Part shown: one piece after another, positions 48,452 through 57,761 of the stretch
Layout of the letters: every line of letters starts with the position of its first letter
Numbering within the stretch: the first letter of the stretch is position 1
Source of the DNA: CBDUBS01 sp965365445
Lineage (GTDB): Bacteria > Bacteroidota > Rhodothermia > Rhodothermales > DASSAV01
DNA: 59,955 nt
Assembly: GCA_965365445.1 (NCBI GenBank)
Contig: CBDUBS010000004.1
Span: 1-59,955 of the forward strand
Reading direction: 5' to 3'
The notes under the pieces: model-generated
Seen by the model: only the letters and a program-made list of their open reading frames with translations
Databases searched by the model: none
Told to the model about the DNA's origin: nothing
Position numbers and translations under genes: made by a program

Positions 48452-50494
48452 ATGCCGGTTCGATCGCCGCTCCTGGTTTGCCTGTTTCTTTCCCTATCCC
48501 TGAGCGTAACGGCCCGAACTGCAGCGGCTCAGGGGGTGCAGGGTGCGGCTCAGATCGTATCCTGGTCGGCGTCTACAAAACCTTCCACCGTGAAGCCCGG
48601 CGATGAAATAACTTTCCAATTGGAAGGGGCAATCGATGCAGGGTGGAAAATGTACGCTATGGATTCCCCGCCCCCGAGTCGGGGTGTTCGGGTAGAATTC
48701 AAGGAACTCCCGTCCGCTCTGACCTTGGCGGGTGAACCGAAGCAGAGCCCCCCAAAAAGAGGCTACGATCCCAACTTCGAGAAGGATGTAACCTACTTCG
48801 AGAAAGATGCGGTCATCCAGGTACCTCTTGAGGTGAGTCGGTCGGCGCAGCCGGGTTCCATGGAAGTCACTGGAAGCGTGCAGTTTATGGTCTGCAACGA
48901 CGTTATGTGTCTTCCACCTACGCGGGTGTCTGTCGCGGCGGTGTTACAAGTTGCCGGCAACCCAATTCCTGCCGAAACCATACCGGAGCAGGAAGGAAGC
49001 GCCCTGGTTGCAACCGGCCCTGCCGATACAACCACGGATCTAGCCGCACCCGAATCGCAGGAGGCGGCCGTCGTAATGCCTGCTGCTCCGGGCGAGCCGA
49101 TTGCCCCTGCCGACGCGCCCTCCGGGTCGAATGCGGGTGAGGGAGGGCTGGCCGGTTTTCTGCTGCTGGCCATACTGGCCGGACTGGCGGCCCTGCTTAC
49201 GCCCTGCGTTTTCCCTATGATACCGCTAACGGTATCCTACTTCACCAGGCATTCCGTCACCCGCAGTGAATCCCTACGGATGGCTTTCGTATATGGAGCC
49301 GCCATCATTCTTACGTTTACGGGTTTGGGAGTGCTCATGGCCTTGCTCGTCGGCGCTGCGGGCGCGCAAACCATTGCCGCCAACCCATGGGTCAATATCT
49401 TCGTAGGGTTGGTATTCATCATTTTTGCATTGTCGCTTCTCGGTCTGTTCGAACTCAGACTGCCTTCCGGATTGCTGAATTATTTCAACCGGAAAAGCTC
49501 GGATTCGGGCGGCTATATGGGGGTCCTTTTCATGGGCCTCACGCTTACGCTCGTCTCGTTTTCCTGTACGGCGCCCTTTGTAGGTGGGCTGTTGGCTGCC
49601 ACGGCAGCGGGTCAATGGATTTACCCGATCCTCGGGATGCTCGTATTCAGTACGACATTTTCTCTCCCGTTCATATTCTTTGCGCTCTTCCCCGGCGCAC
49701 TGACGTCGCTGCCGAAATCGGGCTCCTGGATGGGCGCCGTAAAGGTAACGCTGGGATTCGTGGAGCTGGCGGCTGCGCTGAAGTTCATTTCCAACGCCGA
49801 TCTGGTATGGGGTTGGAACGTGATTTCGCGGCCGCTGGCCATTGCCGTGACGATCGTTCTGTTTTTCCTGGCCGGCCTGTACCTGATCGGTAAACTGCGC
49901 CTTGCCAATGAAGCCCATGTGGAGCAGATCGGGGTGCTGCGCCTGTTGTTTGCCGTGCTTTTTTTCGGCGTATCCCTGTATATGATACCCGGACTTCTCG
50001 GCGCACCGCTCAACGCGCTGGATGCCTATCTTCCCCCGCGTCAGGCTACCGATGTCGGCATGGTGCGACTCCTGTCGTCCAACTCAACAGGGCCTTCGTT
50101 TGAGGAATCGTGGTTCGTGGACGACATAGATGCGGCGCTTCAGGAAGCGGCGGCTGAAAACAAACCACTGTTCGTCGACTTTACGGGATACACCTGTACT
50201 AACTGCCGCCAGATGGAGGCAAATGTTTTCCCCCACCCGGATGTCGCTACCCGTTTCGAGGAGGATTTCGTTCTGCTTCGGCTTTACACCGACGGCCTCG
50301 ATAAGGGAGAGGAGTTTCAACGCTATCAGCTCCGGAAGGTAGGAACCGTAGCGCTGCCTACGTATGCCGTGCTGGACCCGGTTACCCGCGACGTCCTCGT
50401 CCGGCATACGGGGATGGCGTCGGTTGACGAATTCCGGCGTTTCCTCGCCTCGGGCGTCGCCGCATACAAGCAAAGACAACTGGCCGCCCGCTAG
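48452..50494 (+). CDS. dsbD: Thiol:disulfide interchange protein DsbD-like
   Basis: Carries electrons from cytoplasmic thioredoxin across the inner membrane to periplasmic substrates; 680 aa from ATG 48452, which begins a signal peptide (ending about TAAAQG). Order: an N-terminal DsbD-alpha-like domain with its Cys pair in CNDVMCLPP (about residues 150-155); a Pro/Ala-rich linker; an eight-helix CcdA-type core with LLTPCVFPMIPLTVSYF and SFSCTAPFVGGLLAAT (the two redox cysteines); and a C-terminal thioredoxin domain with DFTGYTCTNCRQMEANVF (CxxC). All six redox cysteines are present. Longer upstream starts are in frame, but the leader sequence there is not protein-like. The stop overlaps the convergent uspA-like gene by four bases. 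Confidence 0.93.
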   Translation: MPVRSPLLVCLFLSLSLSVTARTAAAQGVQGAAQIVSWSASTKPSTVKPGDEITFQLEGAIDAGWKMYAMDSPPPSRGVRVEFKELPSALTLAGEPKQSPPKRGYDPNFEKDVTYFEKDAVIQVPLEVSRSAQPGSMEVTGSVQFMVCNDVMCLPPTRVSVAAVLQVAGNPIPAETIPEQEGSALVATGPADTTTDLAAPESQEAAVVMPAAPGEPIAPADAPSGSNAGEGGLAGFLLLAILAGLAALLTPCVFPMIPLTVSYFTRHSVTRSESLRMAFVYGAAIILTFTGLGVLMALLVGAAGAQTIAANPWVNIFVGLVFIIFALSLLGLFELRLPSGLLNYFNRKSSDSGGYMGVLFMGLTLTLVSFSCTAPFVGGLLAATAAGQWIYPILGMLVFSTTFSLPFIFFALFPGALTSLPKSGSWMGAVKVTLGFVELAAALKFISNADLVWGWNVISRPLAIAVTIVLFFLAGLYLIGKLRLANEAHVEQIGVLRLLFAVLFFGVSLYMIPGLLGAPLNALDAYLPPRQATDVGMVRLLSSNSTGPSFEESWFVDDIDAALQEAAAENKPLFVDFTGYTCTNCRQMEANVFPHPDVATRFEEDFVLLRLYTDGLDKGEEFQRYQLRKVGTVALPTYAVLDPVTRDVLVRHTGMASVDEFRRFLASGVAAYKQRQLAAR

Positions 50495-50955
50495 GTATCG
50501 GCAGGGATGGGCATCACGAGAACGGGCCGGTTGGTCTGCCGGATAACCTTCTCCGCGACACTTCCCAGTAAAAAACGTTCGAGCCGACTCTGGTGATGTT
50601 TGGCTACTACGATCAAACCCACGTCGAACGCCTCCGCGTCGGCAACGATCGTCTCTGCCGGGTCGCCGATGCGGTAGGCTGCGCGAACAGGGATACCGAA
50701 ATGTCGATTCAGGAAAGCGGCATACGCGCTCTCCTCTGCTCTGTTCAACCCTTTCTGCAGGACCGGATCAAACGCGGTATACGGCGCGACGCCCGCCAAT
50801 CCACTCAAGGGGTCGAAAGACGGAACCGATGGAGGGGCGGCTTGCTGAACGACATGGATAACGAGCAAGGTCGCTCGTAGGCGCTCTGCCAGTTCCTGAA
50901 CGGCTTTGGTTACGGCCTCAGGCTCCGATAGATCTACTGCGAAAAGTACTGTCAT
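50491..50955 (-). CDS. Universal stress protein (UspA family)
   Basis: 154-aa single Usp domain. TVLFAVDLSEPEAVTKAVQE and LLVIHVVQQ form the N-terminal strand-helix. VGLIVVAKHHQSRLERFLLG followed by SVAEKVIRQTNRPVLVMPI is the nucleotide-loop region. The usual G-x2-G-x9-G-S/T glycines are partly replaced (AKHHQSRLERFLLGS), so ATP binding may be lost or altered. It converges on dsbD, and a CBS-domain protein and a DUF5670-type peptide lie nearby, forming a loose stress-related neighbourhood. The start ATG at 50955 has no competitor. Confidence 0.92.
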   Translation of the reverse strand: MTVLFAVDLSEPEAVTKAVQELAERLRATLLVIHVVQQAAPPSVPSFDPLSGLAGVAPYTAFDPVLQKGLNRAEESAYAAFLNRHFGIPVRAAYRIGDPAETIVADAEAFDVGLIVVAKHHQSRLERFLLGSVAEKVIRQTNRPVLVMPIPADT

Positions 50956-50981
50956 ACGGCGCCCTCACGCTAAATCCGGGC

Positions 50982-51033
50982 AAAAAAGAAGATAGCGGAG
51001 TGAGATGCGATTTTCTCTCCTTCCGCTATCTTC
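50982..51033 (-). terminator. Intrinsic terminator of the DUF5670-type gene
   Basis: On the minus strand a 12-bp perfect stem (51033-51022 with 50999-50988; GAAGATAGCGGA and its complement) continues inward through GAGA/CTCT pairing, and is followed by TTTTTTG (50987-50981). It lies 22 bases beyond the stop of the 48-aa gene and insulates it from the uspA-like gene. Confidence 0.88.
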
Positions 51034-51054
51034 CCCTACGTCTCGACAGAAAGG

Positions 51055-51201
51055 CTAAAGAACCCTTCGCCCCTGGATCAGCCTGACGATAAGCACGATC
51101 ACAGCAATTACCAGTAGAATGTGCAGGAGAGATCCGAGATTCAGGGCAAAGTAACCGAGCGCCCACAGGATCACCAGAATGACGACTATTAACCAAAGCA
51201 T
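51055..51201 (-). CDS. Small membrane protein, DUF5670 (lmo0937) type
   Basis: 48 aa with two hydrophobic helices (LWLIVVILVILWALGYFAL and LLHILLVIAVIVLIVRLI) separated by NLGS, ending QGRRVL. This is the standard layout of the lmo0937/DUF5670 family, which is widespread and of unknown function, often induced by envelope or osmotic stress. ATG 51201 is chosen because GGGAGG stands eight bases upstream; the longer in-frame version adds a basic tail before it without family similarity. It is a single-gene transcript with its own terminator. The 264 bases upstream (51202-51465), toward the CHRD gene stop, contain no gene I can support. Confidence 0.85.
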   Translation of the reverse strand: MLWLIVVILVILWALGYFALNLGSLLHILLVIAVIVLIVRLIQGRRVL

Positions 51202-51465
51202 CGATCTACCTCCCTTTCGTGAATGGGTTGAAAAACGGCGGGTCAAATACCCGGTAGGGGGGTTCAACCGCTGGTTCCGTTATTCTTCGCTACGTAGTCC
51301 CCTGTAGTCTGTTTCGCGCACCGTGGTGATATGATTGTAACCTGCCTCCTTTTTGTAACGGTTTTTATGCGTTAATTGTTACCAACATATGCGTACGTTT
51401 AATCGCAATGCTATGGCAGGTCTCTGGATAACACCATCGGCTTTACCGAACCGTCAGGCCCCGCC

Positions 51466-53490
51466 TCATTTGTGGAGAAGCATTTTCCCGGACAGGGTTC
51501 GGTTTTCGTTTCCGGCTGTTGCAATTACCTGATAGAAGTACATCCCCGACGACAGGGAAGTCGCATCCAGGGTCATTTCCCGGGCTGCACCCGCGGAAAA
51601 CGCCATGGCGGACGTCGTAAGCACTTTTCGACCCAATACGTCGAATACGACGACGCGCACGGCGGCTGCTTCGGGTAAATCGAACCGAATGGTTGTGCTC
51701 GGATTGAACGGGTTGGGATAGTTGCCGTGCAGCCGGTAGGCAAGCGGGAGGTCCTCCGTTATCACGGCAGTCAACGTGCCGCGCACGAGGCGCACTTCCG
51801 CCGCCGTCCCCGCCGTTTGCAAGCTACCGTCGGAACTCAGCACCCTGTGGTAAACGGTAAGGGGGACGTTCATAGGGATGTTGAGGAGTTGAAGCACGGT
51901 ATTTACGTCCCGGTAGGTAATGGAAGCGGTAGGAGTTTCGAGCAATGGACTGCTGAAGAATACGGTCTGAAACGTCGGATCGTTGCTGATCTGCCACCGA
52001 TACACCACCGGGTTGCCGTTCGGATCTGCCGCTGCCGTCCAGGTGGCCGAAAGCGGAGTTGACGCAGGACCTTCGAGCGTGATCACAGTGCCCCCTGAAG
52101 GAGCCGTGACGGCAGCGGCGGCCGGGGCGAGGTTCGTTGCGGGAAGCAACTGGGCGCGCAGCTCACCGGCGGGATACTGAGTGGAATGCACGTTGACATA
52201 GAATCCACCTTCCCGGAAAGCAGCCACCTGTTCCTCGGTTAACGCAAACGTGTTTTCCTCTGCTTTGAAGGCGCCTTCCCGTTTGTTTTCCGCAAGTGTG
52301 GTCTTCAGGTCGAACAAAGGAGCGCCATTCGTTCCGGCCGCGCCGGGATGGAGGTGCGCCCCTCCCCGAACGGCAGGATTGAAGTCGGAAACGAGCCCGC
52401 TGAAGCTTCCCGAAACCGTTATCGTTCTGGCTTGCTCGTTCAGCGATGCCAGCACCACACCGGAACCGGTAGAGGACGTGGCGGCGACTTCATTATCGGC
52501 CGATAGCCTCCCTTCCAGCAGCCTGACGTTCATCGGGAAAAGGGTGCCCCTTATCTCACCCCCCCGGTTGTTTACCGTATGTACGTTTACGTACTGGTTT
52601 CCACTCTGAAGGTCGGTTATTTCCTCAGCGGTAAGGGTTTTGGTGTTGCCTGCGGCCGCAAACGTCCCGCTCCGCTGGTCGGCGTTGACCGTGCTGACCA
52701 GGTTATAGGCGATGGGCCCGTTGCTGCCGAAAGGCGCTTTGTGTACATGAGCGCCCCCGGCCACGGTCGGATCGAAATTGGAGCCGAGTTTTTCGAATGA
52801 CCCTGTGATGGTACCCTGGTTCCCGGCCAGTTCCAGCAATGCGCCCCCCGTGCCGGTAGTGAAAGCGTTATTTGCCGCGCTCGTCAGAGGGGTACGGTAC
52901 AGAATGCTGCCGGTGGGCGTCAGTTGACCCCGTATCTCTCCACCGGGACGGCCCAACGTATGTATGTTGACGTACAGCCCACGGCTTCGCAGGAGTTCCT
53001 TCTGCTCGGCCGTCAGGGTCCGTGTATTCTGCGCCGCCTCGAACGTACCGCTGCGGCGATCCGCGTTAAGGGTAGGAGTCAGCTCCACCTCGATGCCGCC
53101 GTTTTGCCCGAACAGCCCCTTATGGATGTGGGCGCCTCCGCGCACGTTGGTGTTGACGTCGGTAAGGAGGCCGCTGAAACTGCCGGTTACCGTCAGAACG
53201 TCCCCATCGAGGGTAGCCTGAACCGTTCCCATGCCCGGACTCGAATTCGTGGGCACCTCCTGAACGCTCGAAAGTGCAGCCGTAAAAGTTTCGGTTGCGG
53301 CATTTTCGGACCCATACCGTTCCACCACTCCGGTGTGAGAAGAACGATCCGTCGCAATCGGATTAACGTCGTTGGGTGAGCCGTACAGGGCGTTTGTGTG
53401 CGCAGTGGCCGACAGTGGGGCCAGTGAAGCCAACAGCATAAATGAGGCGATAGCCCGGCTCCCGATTTTCCTCTCGTAACTCCTTATCAT
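51466..53490 (-). CDS. Secreted triple CHRD-domain protein with type IX sorting domain
   Basis: 674 aa from ATG 53490, which has GAGGT upstream (GTG 53496 is possible). The signal peptide ends about LSATAHT. Three CHRD (chordin-like) repeats occupy about residues 65-450, each with the core GGAHIHKGLFGQNG, GGAHVHKAPFGSNG or GGAHLHPGAAGTNG and the closing strand YVNIHTLGRPGGEIRGQLTP or its variants. A fibronectin-like segment follows (PLSATWTAAADPNGNPVVYR), then the sorting domain YPNPFNPSTTIRFDLPEA, VVVFDVLGRKV, SGMYFYQVIA and GKMLLHK. Surface export is therefore expected through the same route as the protein at 31040. CHRD function in bacteria is unknown; the repeated H-x-H could bind metal. 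Confidence 0.9.
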   Translation of the reverse strand: MIRSYERKIGSRAIASFMLLASLAPLSATAHTNALYGSPNDVNPIATDRSSHTGVVERYGSENAATETFTAALSSVQEVPTNSSPGMGTVQATLDGDVLTVTGSFSGLLTDVNTNVRGGAHIHKGLFGQNGGIEVELTPTLNADRRSGTFEAAQNTRTLTAEQKELLRSRGLYVNIHTLGRPGGEIRGQLTPTGSILYRTPLTSAANNAFTTGTGGALLELAGNQGTITGSFEKLGSNFDPTVAGGAHVHKAPFGSNGPIAYNLVSTVNADQRSGTFAAAGNTKTLTAEEITDLQSGNQYVNVHTVNNRGGEIRGTLFPMNVRLLEGRLSADNEVAATSSTGSGVVLASLNEQARTITVSGSFSGLVSDFNPAVRGGAHLHPGAAGTNGAPLFDLKTTLAENKREGAFKAEENTFALTEEQVAAFREGGFYVNVHSTQYPAGELRAQLLPATNLAPAAAAVTAPSGGTVITLEGPASTPLSATWTAAADPNGNPVVYRWQISNDPTFQTVFFSSPLLETPTASITYRDVNTVLQLLNIPMNVPLTVYHRVLSSDGSLQTAGTAAEVRLVRGTLTAVITEDLPLAYRLHGNYPNPFNPSTTIRFDLPEAAAVRVVVFDVLGRKVLTTSAMAFSAGAAREMTLDATSLSSGMYFYQVIATAGNENRTLSGKMLLHK

Positions 53491-53739
53491 GGCCACCTCG
53501 ATTGTAGAGATTGATGGATACGATCAAATTGTTGTTCAAACGATAATGAATAAGGTATCTCGCTCTTCATCATTTATTCAATGTGTTCCGGCGCATAATT
53601 TGTAACATCTCGGGTTTCCACAAGGTTAGGAATCACGTTGATCTGCATTCCGCTCCGAGTTCGCGGGCTGTCTTTGAACGTCTCACTTCCGCTCTCTCTG
53701 CGTGAAGCGAGGGATAGGAGATACTGGCATCTACCACCT

Positions 53740-56046
53740 ATGAAAAAACATTCGTTATTCCTTTTCTGGATTGTGCTGGTGTTCGGACTGATCCATCCGC
53801 TCAACAGCGTCCGCGCCCAGACGACCGCTGCACCGGATCGCCCCGTCCTCACATTGAAAGATATCCACGCCTCCGCCCAATTCTATGGGCGTTTTTTCGA
53901 AGGGGGGAGATGGGCCGGGTCAGGGCCGGTTGTGACGTTTGTAGAATCCGAGGGCGCTTCCACCAACTTGATGAGCTTCAACCTGGAAACCGGCGAGAGG
54001 AAGCAACTCATCGACGGAAGTAAACTGGTAGCCGCCGACGTCGGAAGGGCGATTCGCATTGAGGATTACCAGTTCGCACCGGACGGCAACACGATTCTGC
54101 TTTTTACGGATACCGAGCCGGTCTGGCGGTTGAATACCAAAGGTTTTTATTACCTGTACGACATCAAGGCAAATCGGCTCACCCCGATATCAGACAGGAG
54201 CAAGGGTTTTCAGATGTTCGCCAAGCTCAGTCCGGATACACGCTATGTGGCTTTTGTTCGTGATCGCAACCTGTTTCTGGTAGATCTTTCCAGCATGAAA
54301 GAAGTCCCTCTTACGTCGGACGGATCCGAGGGAGGAATCATCAACGGCACGACGGACTGGGTGTACGAAGAAGAGTTTGGATTGCGGGACGCCTGGGCGT
54401 GGAGTCCGGATGGCCGGTACATTGCCTTTCTCCAGTTGGACGAAACGCGCACGCGGCCCTTCCAGATGGCGGATCTACGCCCGGTTTATCCGGAAAGCAT
54501 TGAATTCCGCTACCCGAAGGCTGGGGAGGCCAATAGCGAGGTGCGTGTAGGGGTAGTTTCCATTCCCGAAACCAGCGTGTCTTTCTTCGATACCGGCGCC
54601 TGGCAGGCCGGTGGAGATAGCCTGGAGTACATACCTCAACTCGGCTGGACACCCATGATAGATGGCGCCCACTATGTCTGGATGTTTCGGATGGACCGCG
54701 ACCAGAACGACCTGGACGTACTGTATGCCGATCCGAAAAGCGGGAAAACCCGAAGGATTCTGAAGGAAAAGGAACAGACGTGGATCGATGTCGAGACAGG
54801 CTTCAGCGACCTCGATGTGGGCAGCCTCACCTACCTGCCGGACGGCAAGCACTTCGTGTGGACCAGCAGTCGCGATGGATACCGGCATCTGTACCTGTAT
54901 GAAAACAGCGGCCGGTTCCTCCGGCAATTGACTCGAGGAAACTGGGACGTCACGGATTTTCACGGTATCGATCAGAAGGCGGGTCAGGTTTACTTTACCG
55001 CCACTATCGACAGCCCGCTGGAAAGGCATTTCTACAGGGTGCGCTATGCCGAGAAACCCTCCGAGGCGGTTTCGTCGCCTCAGCGGATCAGCACCCGGCC
55101 GGGCTGGCACGACATCAACATGTCGCGCGATTTGAACTACTACATCGATTCGTTCTCCAACGCGGTCACACCGACCGTCGTCTCCCTGCATCGGGCGGAT
55201 GGAACGCAAATAAACGTACTGGAAGGAAATGAGGCGCTGGCGGGCCTCATGCAGCGCTACGACCTTCCGCCGCCTGAATTCTTGACCGTACCCGGCGCCG
55301 ACGGGACGCCTTTGAATGCCTATATCATCAAGCCTCGGGATTTCGATCCGTCAAAAAAATACCGGCTCCTGATGCATGTATACGGAGGGCCGGGTTCTCA
55401 AGAGGTTCGTAACCAGTGGGGTGGCCCCGAGCGGATATGGCATCACATGCTGGCGGAACAGTTCGGTATACTGGTGGCCGGAGTGGATAACAGGGGCACC
55501 GCCGGAAGGGGCAAAGCCTTTCAGGGAGCCGTCTACAAGCAACTGGGTATTCTTGAGGCACAGGACCAGATCGCAGCGGCAAAGTACTTTGGCAACATGG
55601 CCTACGTGGATGCTTCTCATATCGGCATCTGGGGGTGGAGTTACGGGGGGTTCATGACACTGATGTCCATGCTGACGGACGACGGCCCCCGAACCTTCAG
55701 GCTCGGAGTAGCCGTCGCTCCGGTATCGGACTGGCGTTTGTACGACACCATCTACACGGAACGCTTCATGTCCACGCCGCAGAACAATGCGGGTGGGTAC
55801 GATTTGGCCGCGCCGGTTCGGTATGCCGACCGGCTCGCAGACAACCAGAAGCTGCTCATCATCCATGGGGATGCCGACGACAATGTGCATTATCAGAATA
55901 CCGTTCAGATGATCGATGCGCTTCAGCAGGCCAACAAGCAGTTCTCCATGATGGTGTATCCCGGTCGGAACCATGGCATTTACGGGGGCATGACCCGGCT
56001 GCATCTTTATGGATTGATTACGGAGTTTGTCAAAAACAACTTGTAG
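53740..56046 (+). CDS. Dipeptidyl-peptidase IV-type serine peptidase (S9)
   Basis: 768-aa periplasmic prolyl peptidase, removing N-terminal dipeptides. ATG 53740 starts a signal peptide ending about SVRAQ. Residues about 60-480 are the DPPIV N-terminal beta-propeller (YIAFLQLDETRTRPFQMADL, and DWVYEEEFGLRDAWAWSPDG holding the paired Glu that anchor the substrate N-terminus). The C-terminal alpha/beta-hydrolase has VYGGPGSQEV, IWGWSYGGFMTL (nucleophile Ser), IIHGDADDNVHYQNT (Asp) and PGRNHGIYGG (His). The triad is intact. It is divergent from the CHRD gene across 249 bases and ends 33 bases before a strong terminator. Such peptidases commonly digest extracellular protein in this phylum. Confidence 0.95.
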   Translation: MKKHSLFLFWIVLVFGLIHPLNSVRAQTTAAPDRPVLTLKDIHASAQFYGRFFEGGRWAGSGPVVTFVESEGASTNLMSFNLETGERKQLIDGSKLVAADVGRAIRIEDYQFAPDGNTILLFTDTEPVWRLNTKGFYYLYDIKANRLTPISDRSKGFQMFAKLSPDTRYVAFVRDRNLFLVDLSSMKEVPLTSDGSEGGIINGTTDWVYEEEFGLRDAWAWSPDGRYIAFLQLDETRTRPFQMADLRPVYPESIEFRYPKAGEANSEVRVGVVSIPETSVSFFDTGAWQAGGDSLEYIPQLGWTPMIDGAHYVWMFRMDRDQNDLDVLYADPKSGKTRRILKEKEQTWIDVETGFSDLDVGSLTYLPDGKHFVWTSSRDGYRHLYLYENSGRFLRQLTRGNWDVTDFHGIDQKAGQVYFTATIDSPLERHFYRVRYAEKPSEAVSSPQRISTRPGWHDINMSRDLNYYIDSFSNAVTPTVVSLHRADGTQINVLEGNEALAGLMQRYDLPPPEFLTVPGADGTPLNAYIIKPRDFDPSKKYRLLMHVYGGPGSQEVRNQWGGPERIWHHMLAEQFGILVAGVDNRGTAGRGKAFQGAVYKQLGILEAQDQIAAAKYFGNMAYVDASHIGIWGWSYGGFMTLMSMLTDDGPRTFRLGVAVAPVSDWRLYDTIYTERFMSTPQNNAGGYDLAAPVRYADRLADNQKLLIIHGDADDNVHYQNTVQMIDALQQANKQFSMMVYPGRNHGIYGGMTRLHLYGLITEFVKNNL

Positions 56047-56078
56047 AACCTTCCGTCTGCCCCGTAAATGCTATATTG

Positions 56079-56112
56079 GGTCGGTTCCTTCCCGAGAGGA
56101 ACCGACCTTTTT
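56079..56112 (+). terminator. Intrinsic terminator between the peptidase gene and pyrC
   Basis: GGTCGGTTCC (56079-56088) and GGAACCGACC (56098-56107) form a perfect 10-bp stem with a 9-base loop, followed by TTTTT. It lies 33 bases after the peptidase stop and ends 31 bases before the dihydroorotase ATG, so pyrC either has a promoter within this short gap or is controlled by read-through. Confidence 0.9.
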
Positions 56113-56142
56113 ACATCGCTTCCTCGTTCCCCGATACCGGCC

Positions 56143-57435
56143 ATGGCACATACACCCGATTTGCTGTTGAAAGGCGGCACCATCCTGAATCCCGAATCCG
56201 GGGAAACCTTCCGGAAGGACCTTCTCATTCAAAAAGGATCGATTGCTCACATTGGCGAGGATCTGGACGCCGATTCGTGTCCCGTGCTGGATTGTACGGG
56301 CCGGTACGTGTCGCCGGGGTGGATGGATATGCACGTCCATCTGAGGGAGCCGGGATACGAGTACAAGGAGACGATCGAGAGCGGTTGTGCGGCGGCTGCG
56401 TTCGGTGGATTTACCGCTGTGGCCTGTATGCCCAACACCAATCCACCAATCTCTACGCGAAATGTCGTGGAGTTCGTCATCGACCGGGCATCCGCAACGG
56501 CAGTGGATGTCTACCCCATTGCTACCGTCACGAAAGAGCGTAAGGGAGCCGAACTTTCGGAAATGATGGATCTGGCGGAAGGAGGGGCCGTTGCGTTCAG
56601 CGATGACGGCGCGCCCGTACAACACTCCGGCGTCATGCGACGAGCCCTGGAATACAGCGCCATGCTCGACCGCCCGATCATAAACCACGAAGAAGACCTG
56701 ACGCTCAACCCGGAAGGCCATATGCACGAAGGGCTCGTAGCGACGCGGCTGGGCATACCCGGCATTCCCGCCCCGGCGGAAGAAGTGATGATCGCACGGG
56801 ATATTTTGCTGGCTGAGTACACCGGAGGGCATGTCCATGTCGCCCACATTTCCACGCGTAAGGCGGTGGATCTCGTACGGCAGGCAAAAAAGCAGGGGAT
56901 TCGGATTACCACGGAAGCATGCACCCACCACTTTACGCTCACCGATCAGGCGGTTGAGGACTCCGCGTATTCAACGAACATGAAGATGCATCCGCCTCTC
57001 CGCACGGCTGCCGACGTAGATGCCGTCATCGAGGGGCTGAAGGACGGTACCATCGACGCCATCTGCACGGATCATGCGCCCCATGCCCATTTCGAAAAGG
57101 AGGTTGAGTTCAACGCGGCGCCCTTTGGCATCATTGGTCTCGAAACCGCATGGGGGCTGATCGTTTCCCGGCTGGTTCGGTCCGGGGCGCTGTCGCTGGT
57201 GGAGGCAGTACGGAAAATTACCGTAGAGCCGCGCCGGATTCTTCGCCTCCCGCTGCCTCGAATCGCTGAAGGAGAGCGCGCCAACCTGACCATATTCGAC
57301 GATTCAACCGCGTGGACGTTCGACTCGCAGCATATTCGCTCCCGAAGCCGGAATACGCCTTTCCTCGGCTGGGAACTGTCGGGGCGAGCCTGGGCGATCT
57401 ATAACAAAGGAATGCTCGTGCAGTCGGCCCCTTGA
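56143..57435 (+). CDS. pyrC: Dihydroorotase, class I
   Basis: Third step of pyrimidine synthesis: cyclises carbamoyl-aspartate to dihydroorotate; 430 aa. Amidohydrolase metal motif DMHVHLREPG (about residue 60), ACMPNTNPP, VHVAHISTRKAVDLV (His ligands), TTEACTHHFTL, TNMKMHPPLR and DAICTDHAPH (catalytic Asp) are all intact, so it is probably an active dihydroorotase rather than a PyrC' pseudo-subunit. ATG 56143 is preferred; the longer frame begins within the upstream terminator. An alternative assignment, allantoinase, is less likely because of the order and form of the His motifs. No other pyrimidine gene is adjacent. Confidence 0.93.
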   Translation: MAHTPDLLLKGGTILNPESGETFRKDLLIQKGSIAHIGEDLDADSCPVLDCTGRYVSPGWMDMHVHLREPGYEYKETIESGCAAAAFGGFTAVACMPNTNPPISTRNVVEFVIDRASATAVDVYPIATVTKERKGAELSEMMDLAEGGAVAFSDDGAPVQHSGVMRRALEYSAMLDRPIINHEEDLTLNPEGHMHEGLVATRLGIPGIPAPAEEVMIARDILLAEYTGGHVHVAHISTRKAVDLVRQAKKQGIRITTEACTHHFTLTDQAVEDSAYSTNMKMHPPLRTAADVDAVIEGLKDGTIDAICTDHAPHAHFEKEVEFNAAPFGIIGLETAWGLIVSRLVRSGALSLVEAVRKITVEPRRILRLPLPRIAEGERANLTIFDDSTAWTFDSQHIRSRSRNTPFLGWELSGRAWAIYNKGMLVQSAP

Positions 57436-57545
57436 CGCCGTCCTTTTGGGGATTGTGTAGGGAATTTCCCTGTTTCCCGTCGTCAATCGGTTAAATCGGG
57501 CCAGGCCGCGCCGATACTTAGTGCATCAAGCATCCCGGCATTCTC

Positions 57546-57761
57546 ATGGGTATAGATCAAAAACGACCCGCAGAACTGATTCTGCTCAGGCTTATCGAAG
57601 CGGTCTGGGATTCGGCAGTGCATGCCCGTCGTACCGACGACGTGGATCGGTTGTCCATCGCTCTGGAAGACTTGTATCGGCTTCACGGCGAACCCTTCGG
57701 GAGCTCCCGCGCCGCCTTGGTGCTCTGGCTCGAACACGGGCGGGCGACCACCGTAAATTGA
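57546..57761 (+). CDS. Small hypothetical protein
   Basis: 71 aa, no family recognised. The sequence is helical in character (RPAELILLRLIEAVWDSAV, VDRLSIALEDLYRLHGEPF) with a charged face and few Cys or Trp. Its codon use, with G/C-rich third positions, resembles that of neighbouring genes, which supports it over the antisense frame across the same bases. No clear Shine-Dalgarno is seen. It stands alone 110 bases after pyrC. Confidence 0.5.
   Translation: MGIDQKRPAELILLRLIEAVWDSAVHARRTDDVDRLSIALEDLYRLHGEPFGSSRAALVLWLEHGRATTVN

Noticed and set aside
57483..57737. 84-codon minus frame after pyrC
   Set aside because: The plus frame at 57546 over the same bases has better codon use and helix-like composition; the minus frame runs into the pyrC tail region without a terminator.
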